From Zygnema cylindricum (taxonomy: Eukaryota > Streptophyta > Zygnematophyceae > Zygnematales > Zygnemataceae): a DNA stretch of 64,000 nucleotides. The stretch is from contig JBBHKE010001816.1 in the NCBI GenBank assembly GCA_037447655.1, positions 124,001 to 188,000 of the forward strand, read 5' to 3'. Numbering within the stretch: position 1 is the stretch's first letter; each line of letters begins with the position of its first letter. This document shows positions 45,700 to 58,717 of this stretch, piece after piece. The notes under the pieces were generated by a model. The model had not been told where the DNA came from. It was given only the letters and a program-made list of their open reading frames with translations, and searched no databases. Both the position numbers and the translations under genes were made by a program.

Positions 45700-47350
45700 T
45701 ACAATAGCAGTAGCATTAGCTGTCGGATAGCAATACCTTAGCAGTTGGATAGCAGTAGCAGCAAATGTAATCTCTCATTTGTGACACTAGCAGTAGCAGT
45801 AGCGCTGAATTGCAGTAGCAGCAGATGCAACAATATCAGCAGCACATTAACTGCAGAGTTCGAGCAGCAAAAGATGCAGCAATATCAGAAGCACATAAAC
45901 TGCAGTTGTAGCAGTATGAGCAGCAGTTGCAAAAACAACAACTTATCAACAACTGCAGTAGGAGATGCAGCAATATCAGCAACAGATTAACTGTAGTTGT
46001 AGCAGTTGGAGCAGCTGAAGATGCAGCAATATCAACAGCACATAAACTGCAGTTGTAGCAGTAGGAGCAGCAGTTGCAAAAACAACAACTTATCAAAAAC
46101 TGCAGTAGAAGCAGTAGCAGTTGCAAAAACAACAACTTATCAACAACTACAGCAGTAACTGCATTAGCTTTATCAACAACTACAGTAGCTTTATCAACAA
46201 CTGCAGCACTAGCTGCATTAGCAGCAATTAGAGCACGTGCAGCTGTAGCAACAGCTGCAGTCGGTGCAAAATCAAGAGGTGGAGCAAAATCAAGAGGTGG
46301 AGCAACAGTAGCAGCTCTTAAAACAACACGTGGACTGTTGCATTAGTTGCAATTAGAGCAGGCGCAATTAGCTACAATTAGAGCAGGTGTAACAGTAGCA
46401 ACAACTGCAGTCGGTGCAGAATCAACAAGTGGAGCACCAGCACGACTGCAGAATCAACAAATGGAGCACCAGCAGCAGCTCTGAAAATAACACGAAAAAT
46501 AACACTTGTAGCTGTAACATTAGTTGCAGTCGGTTTAGAAACAACGGGTGAAGCACCAGCTCTAAAAATAACATATGTAGCAGTAACAACTGCTGTAGTC
46601 GGTACAACAAGTGAAGCACCAGCAACAGCTTTAAAAACTAGCAGCGGTTGTAACTTCTTCTGAATAGCAGTAACAATAGCAGCAGTTGTAACTTCTTCTG
46701 AATAGCGGTAACAATATTTGCAGCAGTTGTTACTTCTTCTGAACAGCGGTAGCAGTTTTTGCAGCAGTTGCAGTAGAATAACAACTTGTTCAGTAGCAGC
46801 AGAAATAGCAGAATTAGCAGCTGCAGCAATAGCAGTAGCAGCACCTTTAGCAGCAAAAGCTTCAGCAATTGCAGCAACAGCAACTTCGGCAGCAGCTTCA
46901 GTAGTTGCAGCAGCAAGAACTTCAGCAATTGTAGAAATAGTAGCAACAACTTCAGCCGCTGCTTTAGTAGTTGCAAGAACTTCAGCAACTGTAGAAATAG
47001 TAGCTGCTGCTGCAACAGCAGTAGCAGTAACAACAGCAACAGTAGCAGCAGCAACTGAAAAACATCAGCAAGACTTGCAAAAACAGCAAGCACGTGCAGC
47101 AACAGCAACAGCAATAACTACATTAGTTGCAGCAGCTGAACAAGATCAGCAAGACTTGCAAAACAGCAAAGACTTGCAAAAACAGCCGGCACGTGCGGCA
47201 ACAGCAGTTGTGGCAACAGCAGGTGTGGCAACAGCAACACTAACAACTTTAGAAACTCTAACTGCAACTGCACCAGTGCACCAGTAGATGAATAGCAACA
47301 TAGTAGCTTGAGTTGCTGTTGAAGAGTAGCTTTAGCAGCTGCTAAATAGC
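45700..47350 (-). repeat. CAG/CAA-rich satellite, mirror of the left-arm array
   Basis: Reverse complement of the type at 40320-43690, about half its length. Ala/Gln/Leu-rich open frames on both strands are repeat artefacts. Confidence 0.85.
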
Positions 47351-47645
47351 AAAAGCAACAATTGCGAGTTTGGAGTAGAAAACGAATAGAATAATGAAGA
47401 AACATTGGTTTACTTTAATACAAAGAGAGAAAAGAGAAAAAATGACTATATATATAAGAGAAAAATGACCATATAGAAATACTATATAATTATTACTATG
47501 TTTTATTTACTAAATAATTGAGAAAAAATGGTATTTGTCCTTTCATTCGCTTCCCGAGCTCCGGAATTGCTATGGCCATAAGGGCCAAAAAAAATCTATC
47601 TCTTTCTAACCGTTGTCCAAAAAAGTCAAAAAAAAAGTCATTAGA

Positions 47646-48752
47646 TGTTGTTTTTGAAAAGTGAGTTTCGTGCGTACGCGACGTTTTGTGCGTACACAAT
47701 GTTTCGTGAGTACTTGACACGATTTTTAATGCGTACACTATCTTGATTTACTGTGGAGGTTTGTATTGATTTGTGAACTGGGGGAGTAATGGTACTAATT
47801 GTTTTGGGATGTACGAAATTATTTGAGTGGCGTAAAGCGATCCGATTTGGAATATTTTGAAAAGGTACATTGCAGGTACGAATCATAATGATGACAAGAG
47901 GATTTCGAACTGAAACTGGCGTGAGCGGCATTTAGTGAAAAGGACGCCGCGCCTGTACGGACTATTTTGGATGAGGTGACGTTAGTTCGTCAAGTGGATT
48001 GTGTGACCACACGTCACAAAATCAAGAATGCCGAATAAGAGCTACGGGCGGCGGCGTTGTCAGTTTGGTCATTTTGGTGAGGGACGCGAAATCGCGTCCA
48101 TCACATGATATTTTTTTTGGACGGTCCCGATTGATTTGACGAAATTCGTAAGGTTTGTAAATATTTACAACAATGTTTCCTATGTGTATAAAATATTAAT
48201 GTAGATCTTTTGTTTATGACATATCACGAAGTGTTGGGTATACTCACATTAATAGAGGTAGTTGATAGGTTACGTACGGCTGGTATGCCTCCGTACAGTC
48301 AGTACTAGGCTCTAGTGTATATTTGTAGGACTTAGTCATTTTTGGACTTAGGAACTTTTTGGACAAAAACTGTTTTTGCTCCTTTTTGGTAATTTTCAAC
48401 TGAGGATTACTCTCAGGTGTATTGGCAGATTTATCTGAAATTTTGCATGTGTTTGCACACCTATTTTGTGTCTGGTTTGCTTGGGACTTCATTCTGAAGT
48501 TGGTCAGATTTATCAAAGTTGTGGCAGGCTGTTTTTCTGCAACTTTGACTGAGGGGTTTGATAAGTCTGTTTGGTATTTTTATATGATATTTTGTGGGAA
48601 TACTAAGTGGCCTAGAAACTATCTGTTCCTGAAGTTTCAGCCTGTTTTGGTTATTCTGTAGAATTCTGAGTGGACTCAAAGTAGGCTGTTTTTGGGGTAG
48701 TCTGTGGTGCTTCCGAGGGTAAATCCATGGCTGAAAATGGCTATGGACAACA
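47646..48752. mobile_element. Solo LTR B (1107 bp) in the right palindrome arm
   Basis: TGTTG...CAACA ends, flanked by the perfect duplication TTAGA (47641-47645 and 48753-48757). It is the reverse-orientation relative of solo LTR A. The left arm shows the empty site, with a single TCTAA at 40037-40041. Confidence 0.85.
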
Positions 48753-49235
48753 TTAGACACATTTCTCTATCGTATTTAAAAAGAAAACATAAGCATGAGA
48801 GGGAATTAGTCACATTTCTTAATCACATTTATGAAAAAAAACATAAAAAGATGAAGGAATTCGTTGTGTTCCTTTACCAAATTTAATAAGAAAAATATAA
48901 AAAGAAAGCGTTTTTGAATGCTTCTTTGAATACTGTGGAATTGAAACTGCATCATAGATTGCATAAAATACTTAGAGGAAAAAAAATGTAAAATTAATGA
49001 ATTAGTGGAAAGAAAAAGTAAGAATAAAAAATTAGAAAATAAAAAGAAACCTAAGAATATAATGAATAAAGCAAAAAGAAAAAAAAAACTGGACACGGAA
49101 TGTGAATGACGATTCTTAAGAATTTGAAATTTGGAAATTAGGGCAATTGACTTTATGTTTTAAGGTGAAATTGCCTAGTTTAGAGAGTAGCTTTACAAAA
49201 AGTGATAAATGAAAAAATAAAAATAAAGAAATTGG

Positions 49236-50496
49236 ACACATATAAAAGAAATGTGTACACGTGGTCAAAAAGAAAGTTTTACAAATACTTCTCTCTATCT
49301 TACAATTTTTTTTTATTTTTTTTATTATTATTTGAAGTGTGCTAGTTATATTTTTTAACTTTGACGACTCCATCTTCTAATGTTTTTAACATGAAATTGG
49401 TTGGAAACTGTTGTGAATTCACTAGTACAAAAATAAACTGAAAAAAGTTGTCGCACAATGGGAAATTTTAATCATAGAAAAAAATTAAAATTCTGAATTT
49501 GAGTTTTTGAAAAAGTGGTTAATCAGGAAACAGACGAGTAAAGGTTTTAACTTTGAAGGTGCAATTGTTTGTGGGGGGGCTTTAAGGAGCAATATTTTGA
49601 TGGCATCAAAGCATTTAAGATTTGTAATCCTCGTCTATAGATTTAGAATGTTTAAGAAACTCGGTCCAAGAAATATATCATTATTTTGTTAAATGACCTC
49701 GTATGAGGTAACACCTTTGTCCAAAGACTTTTGGGAGAGGGCACAAAATTAATACCGAGGTAAAAAAACAAACACGGAGGTTATAACAAAAATTGGAGTT
49801 AAAATTTTTTGTAATAATATTATCACGTGAACTTTTTCATGTCAGCTAAATTTTAAACCTTTAACGCCAAACCCTCCCAACTTTCCTCTTGGATGGCCCT
49901 TTGATCATATTATAACCTCAAAATCTACATATGGCACTTGGCGAGATGATCCTTAGGAGCACTGTTTTTTGCTTTGACACAATTTTAAGTGTTGTGGGTA
50001 TGAAACATGACATTTTTATGACATTTATATTTGTTTGTTAATTCGATCATTGGCGACACAAATTGTGGGTCTTTACGGCAAGTTATTTTTGCCTTTCTTT
50101 ATTTTACAAAATAACTTTGCAAAATGATTATATTTATGAAACCATGAACATATATGGCTTGGTGTCGATGAGGTTTTACGTATAACCACCCTCTTTTTTT
50201 GCATTTTTATATCGATTCTTCATCAAAGTATACCAATGGTTTAACTGGCTCATGCCCTTTACTTCCTAACCCAAATAGTTAGTGATGTGATGTTCTAAAA
50301 CACATTTGACTGTCAAGACCTCCCTAGGCTTTTAAAAACCAAGTCTGTTTGAGATCCTATCACGTTTTTTTCTCGACGTCTTGTTTATCTTACCTTTGAA
50401 ACCCTTATATTCTCTAAAGGACTTCGACGAATTCCTTTTTAGTGTATTGCACCACTTAGTGAAGAGTGGGATTTCTAATCAATTAGAAGGAACGTT
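49236..50496. other. Unassigned sequence
   Basis: AT-rich, no supported gene. A CACTAGTACAAAAATAAACT stretch at 49419 resembles a CACTA-type terminus, but I see no partner end. Confidence 0.4.
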
Positions 50497-52510
50497 CTTA
50501 ATAAATCCAAGCTCTTGGAGCAAGGATTTGACACACATTAAATCTTTTGCTGCAGAACAAAAGGCTATGTATTCACCCTCCATAGCGGATTGAGTTACAA
50601 CCTTTTGTTGTTTGTTGCTCCAACAGCATGCTCCAAACCCAATTTGCAAAACATACCTAGACGTGCATCTTTTCATCGGTACATCCCCATAACTAACATC
50701 ACTCCAGGTGGTGATATCAGTGTTTTCCCTGCCCAAATGCAGCCATAGATCCCTAGATTTTACCAAGAATCTCATTTCTCTCTTTGTTGCCTCCCAATCT
50801 CTCTTTGTAGGATCATTAAGACTCCTACTTAGAACTCAGATAGTTGTCGCCGCTATATCCAGACGTGTATATTTTTTTAAAGTAAATTAAACTCCTTACG
50901 ATATGTCTCAACCATTTCCTGTTTCTTGCTCTAACAACATGCTCTAGACCCGATTTGCAAAACATACCTAGACGTGCATCTTTTTATCGACACATCCCCA
51001 TAGCTGGCATCACTTCAGGTGGTGATATCGGTGTTTTCCCCGCCCAAATGCAGCCATAGATCCCTAGATCTTACTAAGAATCTCATTGCTTTCTTTGCTG
51101 CCTTTTAATCTCTCTTCGTAGGATCATTTGGACTCCTACTTAGAACTCCGACAGTTGCCGCTATGTCTGGACGGGTATGATTCATAAAGTAAATTAACAC
51201 CTTACAATCTGTCTAAACCTTTTGCTGTTTGTTGCTCCAACAACATGCTCCAGACCCGATTTGCAAAACATACCTAGATGTGCATCTTCTCATTGACACA
51301 TCCCGATAATTGGCATCACTCCACGTGGTGATGTCAATGTTTTCCTAACCCAAATGCAGCCATAGATCCCTACATCCTACCAAGTAACTCATTACTCTCT
51401 TTGCTGCCTCCCAATCTCTATTCCTAGGGTCATTTAGACTCCAACTTAGAACTCTGACAGCTGCCGTTATATCCGGACAGGTATAATTCATAAAGTAAAT
51501 TAAACTCCATACGATCTGTCTATCGGGAATGTGTTTCATAACTCTCTCTATTCATCATCCATTTGATCATCTAGGATTACCATTCCTCCCTATGTCGCTA
51601 TTTGCGGACGGGTATAATTGAGAAAGTAAATTGAACTCCCTACGACCTATCCATAGGGAATGTGTTTCATGAACTCTCTCTCTTCATCACATATCTAATC
51701 ATCTAGGATTACCATTCCTCCCTGTAAGCTCCTTCCTTTCATAAACCTTTTTTAAGTCCATTGGAGTAGAGCAACTCTTGGCTTTCTCTATCTGAAGCTT
51801 TTCCAACATGTTTCCTATTGCTTCTTTCTGAGTCAGTTTTATCATTCTCATTCCTCTATCTCTTTCCATCTGAATTTGCACAAAAAAATCCGGCCTCTCC
51901 TAGATCCTTCATATCAAACTGACTCCTTAAATCCTTCTTTAACTTATTGATCTTTTCAATTGACTTACTCAAGACTAATAGATCATCAACATAGATAGCA
52001 ATAAAAATTACACCATTCTCATCTTCAAACAAATAGATAAAATGGTCCGAACTAATTCGGATGTATCTTAGGTTAGGCAAGAACTCATCCAACTTGATGT
52101 TCCACTGTCGTGGCACATACTTAAGTCGATACAAAGATTGATAGTATGCACACCTTACTTTCTTCTTCATTATCCACAAAACCTTCCGGTTGCTTTATGA
52201 AGGTTTCTTCCTCCAATTCTTGGTGAAGAAAAGTTGTCTTAATATTCATTTGGTGAATCTCCATTTCTTACGCTTTTGCCTGACTAAGGAGAAATATGAC
52301 CAAAAGAAATCAGACTACCGAAGTTAAAGTCTCCTCATAATTTATTCCCTCTCTCTGTGTGAACCCTTTGCTACTATCCGGGCTTTATATCTTTCAATTG
52401 AATTATTTGGGTTTAGTTTTAGCTTAAAAACCCATTTACATCCTATTGTTTTTCTATCCGGAGGGCAATCCACTTATTCCCATGTTTTAGCTTCCATTAT
52501 AGATGCCAGC
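50497..52510 (-). pseudogene. Copia-4: truncated reverse transcriptase/RNase H with internal tandem duplications
   Basis: Minus-strand pieces run from CKWVFKLKLNPNNSIERYK (about 52430) through the palm (frame 51856-52179 with IYVDDLLVLSKS) and 51699-51881 to RNase H (50479-50775, TTWSDVSYGDVPMKRC). Between, the connection/RNase H segment is repeated with a period of about 305 bp (starts near 50601, 50912, 51218). A 125-bp unit at 51465-51590 is repeated at 51591-51720. There are no LTRs, gag or integrase, so it is a fragment. Confidence 0.85.
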
Positions 52511-53939
52511 TTGTTAACAAGTCTTTCTATCATTTCCCATGGCGTTTTTGGCAACATTCATAAAAACAAAATTGGGAAAACGACATATTTGGGTAGTTTG
52601 GCTTTGGTGACATTTACCATTACCTCTTGTTTTATTGTTTATGACGTACTTAATGTAGCACGGGTCGTCTTTAAAATGGAGAAAGGTTTACTACCATTTC
52701 ACGAGGCTTGGCTTGTGCATTACTACCACTTGACGCCCAAAACCAAGTCCCGCCCATTTAATCTCTTAGTACATACAACAACATTCACATTCAATAACAC
52801 ATATTAGAGCAACTAATAACCATTGAAATTTTAAATCTCTTAATAGCAATACCTTTTTCTTGATCGCGAGTTGTTTACTTTTTGTAATCACAATAGTTTT
52901 TTTTTTGGTGTTTTGTTTTGTTGTTTGAACATTTCACGTGTGCTTATTTACCTTTGGGTTTACTTCCACCTATCGTTTTGGGGACCTAACTTTGTGTTTA
53001 TAAGCAATCTCTTTGTTCTCAACGCGTTTATTTACTTTGCTGCGCAATTAGAGGAGAGCGTACCGCGTGCGCATGGTTTGGTGAAGGATGTAATTGTTGT
53101 CGTTGGAGGCAAGGTTCAATGTCAAACAAGATGTTTTGCTCACCCTTACTCTAATGGGTTTCAAGCCCACGAGTTGACTAAACTTTCGTTAACAATGTTT
53201 GAAGGACTTCTGGTCTTGTGGTCACCATGATTCCGATAAGGGCACATGTTTGTAATCCCCGGGCATCATATAAAGACGTGACAATTTCTTGACGAATGGA
53301 TTGCAAGGATTGCAATTGTACTCTCCAAAACTTGGTGGATTAGTTTATTCTGTTTGTAGTGTGGATTTTTGGATCTCTCGACAAGTTTGTTGAGTTCTTT
53401 TGTCACGATTGTGCCCAAAAGTGTTTTGAATCCAAAGATTTGAGGATTACTCCACCGTGTTTTCTCTTATCAATGTATATAACCCCCTTTTGACGAGAGC
53501 TTTGATCTTCCTTGATCGTGCACATTGGCAAATGTCAAACGTGGCCTTCTAAATCTTCCACCAAGGGATCTAGTACACATCCACGACCTTCGTGGTTATG
53601 GACCTTGGTTTGTCAAAATTGCAGATAGTTTATCTAGTTTAGGTTTCTTCTCTTTTTTGGTTGTTATCCTCAGTACCAGACATAGCCCATTTGCTCTCGC
53701 GTCTATGAAGTCTTTAAATGTTTTTCTTTGTTTTTCTCCTCCGTACCTAGATGGTCTTTCCATCTAATATTGTGCAATAAAGTTTATGTGACTTGCACAA
53801 ATATGGCTTGGGGCTGTAGAGGTAGGTATTCCACGCAAGTACGTTAAGCGCCAAAATTGTGAAAGTTATGAAATTGTTTTACATTGACAGTTAACTGCAC
53901 GTTCGACGCCCAATTTTCTCAATGGGTAAAGGAATTCCT
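52511..53939. other. Unassigned sequence
   Basis: Plus-strand frames at 52511-52807, 52871-53230 and 53525-53767 show no motif I recognise and no splice structure I can defend. Codon content is ordinary, so a decayed gene cannot be excluded. Confidence 0.35.
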
Positions 53940-54108
53940 TTTCGAAAATGACAATGGATAAAATAGATTTGTAGTGGATGTGAGATTTTGTGGTTTACGT
54001 TAAAAATATTTTCCAGTTGTGCCTTTTCGAAAATGACAATCAATAAAATAGATTTGTGGTGGATGTGAGATTTTGTGGCTTACGTTAAAAACATTTTCTA
54101 GTTGTGAG
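53940..54108 (+). repeat. 84-bp tandem duplication
   Basis: TTTCGAAAATGACAAT... to ...TTCCAGTTGTG at 53940-54023 is repeated at 54024-54108. Confidence 0.85.
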
Positions 54109-54653
54109 CTTTTTCCTAAATCTTGCGTTTTTTAGGCTCGGTGAAACTGCTAGGTTGGTTTCGCGCATTGTGAGAGATCCACGTCGCCCCCCCATCATCA
54201 TTTCGTTTTACGACGCGCCGCGTCGCGCGGCCGTATATATGTATGTATATGTTTTGGGGTTTTTTATTATTTGTGTTTTTTTTATATATTATAAACAAAA
54301 AACTATAATAAAAAACCCTAAACAATATAAACCCTAACCAAATACACCGTAGGTATCTTGTCAGTGGTGAACTTACGGCGCATTTCGCACGGTGAAATGC
54401 TGATTCACATGATTCACCACGCCGGGGATACGTGTTCGAAACTTACCCTGTAGTTATAGAAGTTCGCATGTAGCAGTTATTAAAGAAAATAAAATCCATC
54501 TAGAAAAAATGAAAGCAGAGATTAAAGACAAAACTAAGTGTTAAGGACTCGTTAAGCATGTAAACTGTGGGGAAAATAAAAACCAACCAACCTGTAATGT
54601 ACTTTCAACCTTTTTTAAAGTACTATTATCGTTTACAAAAAACTCGCAATATA

Positions 54654-55236
54654 CACCGTCGATCGTATTTAGCGTGTTGAACACTAATTCGGTGCCCCTA
54701 AATTTTGAGGGTTTAACCTAAAATAGGGTAAACGATACTAATTTTTCCTGTACGCTAATTACGAGATGAACAATTAGTGTACACCATTTTAATTTATGTA
54801 TGTTTTTATTAGTGTGGAGTACGGAACGTGTCGGTTCGTGTAAAGATGTACTTTTGAATTATACAAGTACAGATATTTTTAAAAATATCTTCTATCACAC
54901 GAAAAACTGCCTTGTGAATTACAAGATTTCGTACCTGTACCTGTTTTAGTGTCATTTATTTGTCGCGTATTGCCTACATCCCTAAAAAACCGAAATTAGA
55001 GTTAGGAATTAATTGCTGTGAAAGTATGCGACAGTGTACGAATTGTCAGAATTTGTACTTTTACCTATATTACTGTGAATATCCTCTCGACAAATCAGCT
55101 GTACCCATATTGGCGTTCGTTGAAAAATTAGTGTATAACTTTTTTTTCAAAAATTTTCTAAGTCAAAATTAGTGTACATGACACTAAATTTTTCTACACA
55201 CTAATAATTTCTACACGCTAAATACGGTCGACGGTG
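54654..55236. mobile_element. TA-flanked MITE (583 bp)
   Basis: Terminal inverted repeats of about 24 bp with one mismatch (CACCGTCGATCGTATTTAGC at the left) flanked by TA on both sides, as for Tc1/mariner (Stowaway-like) elements. No coding sequence is supported. Confidence 0.65.
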
Positions 55237-56188
55237 TAGCGTACCGCAAAATGGTAAATTTCCGTCCTTATCGATGTTCAATGCTTGTAACTTTGTAAGG
55301 ATTTTGTACGCAACAATATTTGCATTGGAATATATAAACTAAAAGTGCTAAACTTGGCCCAATAGAGTTTCGCCTTTCACTTTCACATGACCAAATCTAA
55401 ATGGATGCGTTTCTGTAAGAATCTTGTTTTAGAGCATTGTTCCATTAGGCGGTCTCAGTAAACGTCGAAAATTTGTCTACTGAAGCCATCGTTCCATTGT
55501 GTCGGGTAACAACCGACATTGTTTTTGCGTGGCAAAACTTGATTGGTCCACGTAATAGATGAATACGATTTTGAAAATTGCCATCGTTCCATTGTGTCAG
55601 GTCAGTAACCGACATTGTTTTTGCGTGGCGAAACTTGATTGGTCCACGTAATAGATGAATACGATTTTTAAAATCTTCAAAGAATCTTTGACAACAAATT
55701 GTGACTACCTATTCGTACCAGCGAAGGTAAAAAGTGACTCGTACGACGTATTAAATAAAATTTGTACAGGCGGACGAAACTTAAGATTTGTAAATGCGTA
55801 CGAATATGTCAGAATGGTTAGTGGATGGCAACAGACGCGTGAAACAATATCCTCCGTCAAAGATTTCCCCGCAGCTTCCGGTGGCCTCGCATCCTCCCTG
55901 GCGGAAGGCACCATGACACATGTCATTGGCGACGTGTTCTCACCTGGTCGCGCGGTCGTCGTGGATATTTGTTCACTTTTCAACGAGGCACGATGCTATT
56001 CGTTCAGGCGCTTAGAATTGACATACTCCCGGTCACTTGTTTCGACCTGAAAGTGTCAGACGATGGAGTATCTGATTATGCATCTGACGGTCCACGTTTA
56101 CGCCCATAAACGTGGAGAATCAAATCCCTCATTCAGTAGGTTTGTTTTTCTGACATTTTATTTTTTTTGGTACGGCACTGTACGAAAG

Positions 56189-56634
56189 TGTAACAGGGTT
56201 ACATAATTGGGTACTTAGTGGTTAGGGCTAGGCTGCTATAGTTGCGATTCCAGACCAGCGCAGCATAGCAACTTAGCGGCGTAGCAACTTAGTAGCGCAG
56301 CAGCGCAGCATAGCAACGCCGCATAATGTAGATTGAGCTGTATAGTTCTAGAAGGAAGTCTTGGATAGATCTCGGTTGACCGTGAAGGTCCACGTGTACA
56401 GCTGTATAGTACTAGGTTGACTAGCAGTTAGTTAGTTTAAATAGTCGAGTAAGACCTAGTGAATGACACCTCAAGTGGACCTACACAGTTAGCGCAACCT
56501 TGTATTCTCTTTCAAGTAATAAAGCGCAACCTTGTCTGTGAGGTCTGTGTGCTCCTGCTGTTGCTACGGGAAGATGCTTGGTGTTTTCCGCTGTGCACTG
56601 TGACGTGTTGTGGTGTATTGTTGCCTCTTTTACA
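56189..56634 (+). repeat. Gypsy 5' LTR
   Basis: 446 bp, begins TGTAACAG and ends TTTTACA. It contains short GCGCAGCATAGCAAC-type repeats near 56255-56330. Confidence 0.9.
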
Positions 56635-56635
56635 C

Positions 56636-56648
56636 TGGTATCAGAGCT
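56636..56648 (+). other. Gypsy primer binding site
   Basis: TGGTATCAGAGCT starts one base after the LTR and matches the common plant initiator-methionine tRNA priming site. Confidence 0.9.
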
Positions 56649-56668
56649 GTTACCCGTGACTCGACAGC

Positions 56669-58717
56669 ATGGATGAACACGACGTATCCACTACAGAAAT
56701 GTTGGCGCAAGTTCTCAGGGAGTTGGAATGTGTGAGATTACAGAACGCGCAGCTAAGTAACACCGTTGCAGCCTTGGAGTATTGTCTAGGGGAGCAACCT
56801 CATGGAGGCATAGAGAGAGACTCCAGGAGACCGAATTTAAGGCTTCCCGATGAGTTTGACCCTGCAAGACACAAGAACCTTGACTCATGGCTATTCTCCG
56901 TGGCGAACTATCTCGAGAATTTTCCTAGCCTATCGGATCGTGAGAAGATTCACTACGCGGGTGGTCTTCTTAAAGGGGCAGCGGGAGCTTGGTGGAGAAC
57001 ATTGGTTGAGGACGATGAGTTACCGACCGTCTGGGCGCTCTTCGTTCAACTCCTCGATGACACTTGGCAGCCAGTCAACACGATGAAGGCGGCGAGAGAT
57101 AAGATCGCAGTATTGAAGGAACAAACTTCAGTGATGGAGTTTACGCATCGGTTCTTGGAGTGTAAAGTTCAAATACCTACGATGACGGAGGATGAAGCCG
57201 TGGATCGCTTCGTGAAGGGGCTTAAGTCGTCTAGTCGTAAAGATGTGGAACAATGGCTTGCTCGGGAAAGCACGACTCCTCCTCTCTCAGCAATCATCCA
57301 GTTTGCAGAGCGGACCGATTCGGTCGACTTTAACCTCCAGAGACCTTATCACTATGGGTCGAGCAGTAGCGGAGGAAACCGACGAGACAAAGGTCCAACC
57401 CCCATGGAGCTCGGCGCAATTAATGAGGATAAGGAAGTGGTCAATGTCCTGCGGAGAAAGAAGAAACCTATCAAGACCAAGACCAATGACTTATCCCCCG
57501 AGGAAATCCAGCGGAGGAGGCAAAATGGCCTATGCTTCCAGTGCGGTTCTCCAGATCATATGGCTCGAGAGTGTCCAAAACGGAAAGGTCCCAAAAAGGG
57601 AAAAATTACCGTTATGAGGTTAGCCGGTGAAGGAGGAGACCCTTTGATATTTCGGGGTCAAATAGATGTAAGTGCAGCTAACTTCATGGTGGACTCTGGA
57701 GCATCGGAGAACTTCATTAACGAGGCGACGGTGAAAAGGTTGAAACTTCCTCTTGTGGTACTAAATGATCATCAGTCGGTACAATTGGCCGACGGAAGTT
57801 CCTTATCCATTACCCATCGTACCTCGAGGTTACGCGTCAGCATTGGGAAATTTCGATGGTACGACACGCTTCATGTATTACCTCTTGGGGACCATGAGGT
57901 AATCTTGGGGAAGCCGTGGCTACAAAAATGGAATCCGACAATTGATTGGAGAAGTGGCGCCATGAGAGTGAAGAAAGGTGAAGAAAAGTTCGAGGTAAAA
58001 GCGGGAGCGGCTGGTAAGGGAGCGGAAGAGGGACGCCTGCTTTCGGCCTTACAGCTTAAGAGGGCACTCAGGAAAGGCGAAACGATTGGTATGGCGGTTG
58101 TCTTGCCGATGGAGGAGGCGAAGGAGGAGATCCCGGAAGAATGGAAGAAGAAGGACCCCGACTTCGACTCCAAAGAAAGTGACGATATTGGAAAGACTTC
58201 CGGAGAGGCCCCGGAAGTCGTGACAAAACTTCTCGAGGAGTACGCAGATGTATTTCCCCCGAAGCTCCCCGAAGGATTACCTCCGAAGCGCGAAGTAGAC
58301 CATAGGATAGAGCTTGTTCCTGGACCGGTACCCCCGGCTAATCGGATGTACAAGATGAGCTACATCGAGTTGGACGAATTGAAAAGGCAACTCGCGGAGT
58401 TGGTCGAAGCCGGAGCAATCGAACCAAGCAAGTCACCGTATGGAGCCCCTGTTCTCTTTGTGAACAACAAAGATGGAGGTTTCCGTATGTGTGTAGACTA
58501 CCGAGCATTGAACAAATTAACGGTGAAGAATGCGTACCCTCTACCGAGGATAGACGAATTGTTGGATCGACTTCGAGGTGCCAAATATTTTTTCGAAAAT
58601 AGACTTGCGGAGCGGCTACCACCACATCAGAATTGCCAAGGAGGATGTGGAGAAGACGGCGTTCAGAACTCGATACGGTCATTTCCAATTTCGGGTAATG
58701 CCGTTCGGGTTGACTAA
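56669..58717 (+). CDS. Gypsy gag, protease and start of reverse transcriptase (682 codons)
   Basis: The start ATG lies 34 nt after the LTR. Gag (residues about 60-200, [10 protein letters not shown]) is followed by a zinc knuckle [15 protein letters not shown] (near 288-302). The aspartic protease site is [11 protein letters not shown] (near 336-346). The reverse transcriptase fingers start near 543 (VDHRIEL, then [19 protein letters not shown]). The frame leaves the conserved sequence after LRGAKYF near residue 640, at a run of six T around 58590, so the last 40 residues are out of frame. The original polyprotein continued in the frame of 58578-59810. Confidence 0.92.
   Translation: MDEHDVSTTEMLAQVLRELECVRLQNAQLSNTVAALEYCLGEQPHGGIERDSRRPNLRLPDEFDPARHKNLDSWLFSVANYLENFPSLSDREKIHYAGGLLKGAAGAWWRTLVEDDELPTVWALFVQLLDDTWQPVNTMKAARDKIAVLKEQTSVMEFTHRFLECKVQIPTMTEDEAVDRFVKGLKSSSRKDVEQWLARESTTPPLSAIIQFAERTDSVDFNLQRPYHYGSSSSGGNRRDKGPTPMELGAINEDKEVVNVLRRKKKPIKTKTNDLSPEEIQRRRQNGLCFQCGSPDHMARECPKRKGPKKGKITVMRLAGEGGDPLIFRGQIDVSAANFMVDSGASENFINEATVKRLKLPLVVLNDHQSVQLADGSSLSITHRTSRLRVSIGKFRWYDTLHVLPLGDHEVILGKPWLQKWNPTIDWRSGAMRVKKGEEKFEVKAGAAGKGAEEGRLLSALQLKRALRKGETIGMAVVLPMEEAKEEIPEEWKKKDPDFDSKESDDIGKTSGEAPEVVTKLLEEYADVFPPKLPEGLPPKREVDHRIELVPGPVPPANRMYKMSYIELDELKRQLAELVEAGAIEPSKSPYGAPVLFVNNKDGGFRMCVDYRALNKLTVKNAYPLPRIDELLDRLRGAKYFFENRLAERLPPHQNCQGGCGEDGVQNSIRSFPISGNAVRVD

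Larger units (their letters stand above)
44691..49235 (-). repeat. Right arm of the roughly 10-kb inverted repeat
   Basis: Reverse complement of 39550-44690, interrupted by solo LTR B (47646-48752). The last secure match is the CTACTCTCTAAACT block at about 49175-49190 and the T-rich sequence beyond it. Confidence 0.88.

Noticed and set aside
45836-47405. Ala-rich frames in the CAG array
   Set aside because: Same reason; mirror image of the left arm array.
49419-49440. CACTA transposon terminus
   Set aside because: No matching inverted end or 3-bp duplication found.
54300-54345. Telomeric repeat (CCCTAAA)
   Set aside because: Only two isolated CCCTAA-like words; the same holds at about 37366-37400 and 39620-39650.
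55655-56050. 131-codon plus-strand frame
   Set aside because: Lies in MITE B; no counterpart frame in MITE A and no motif.
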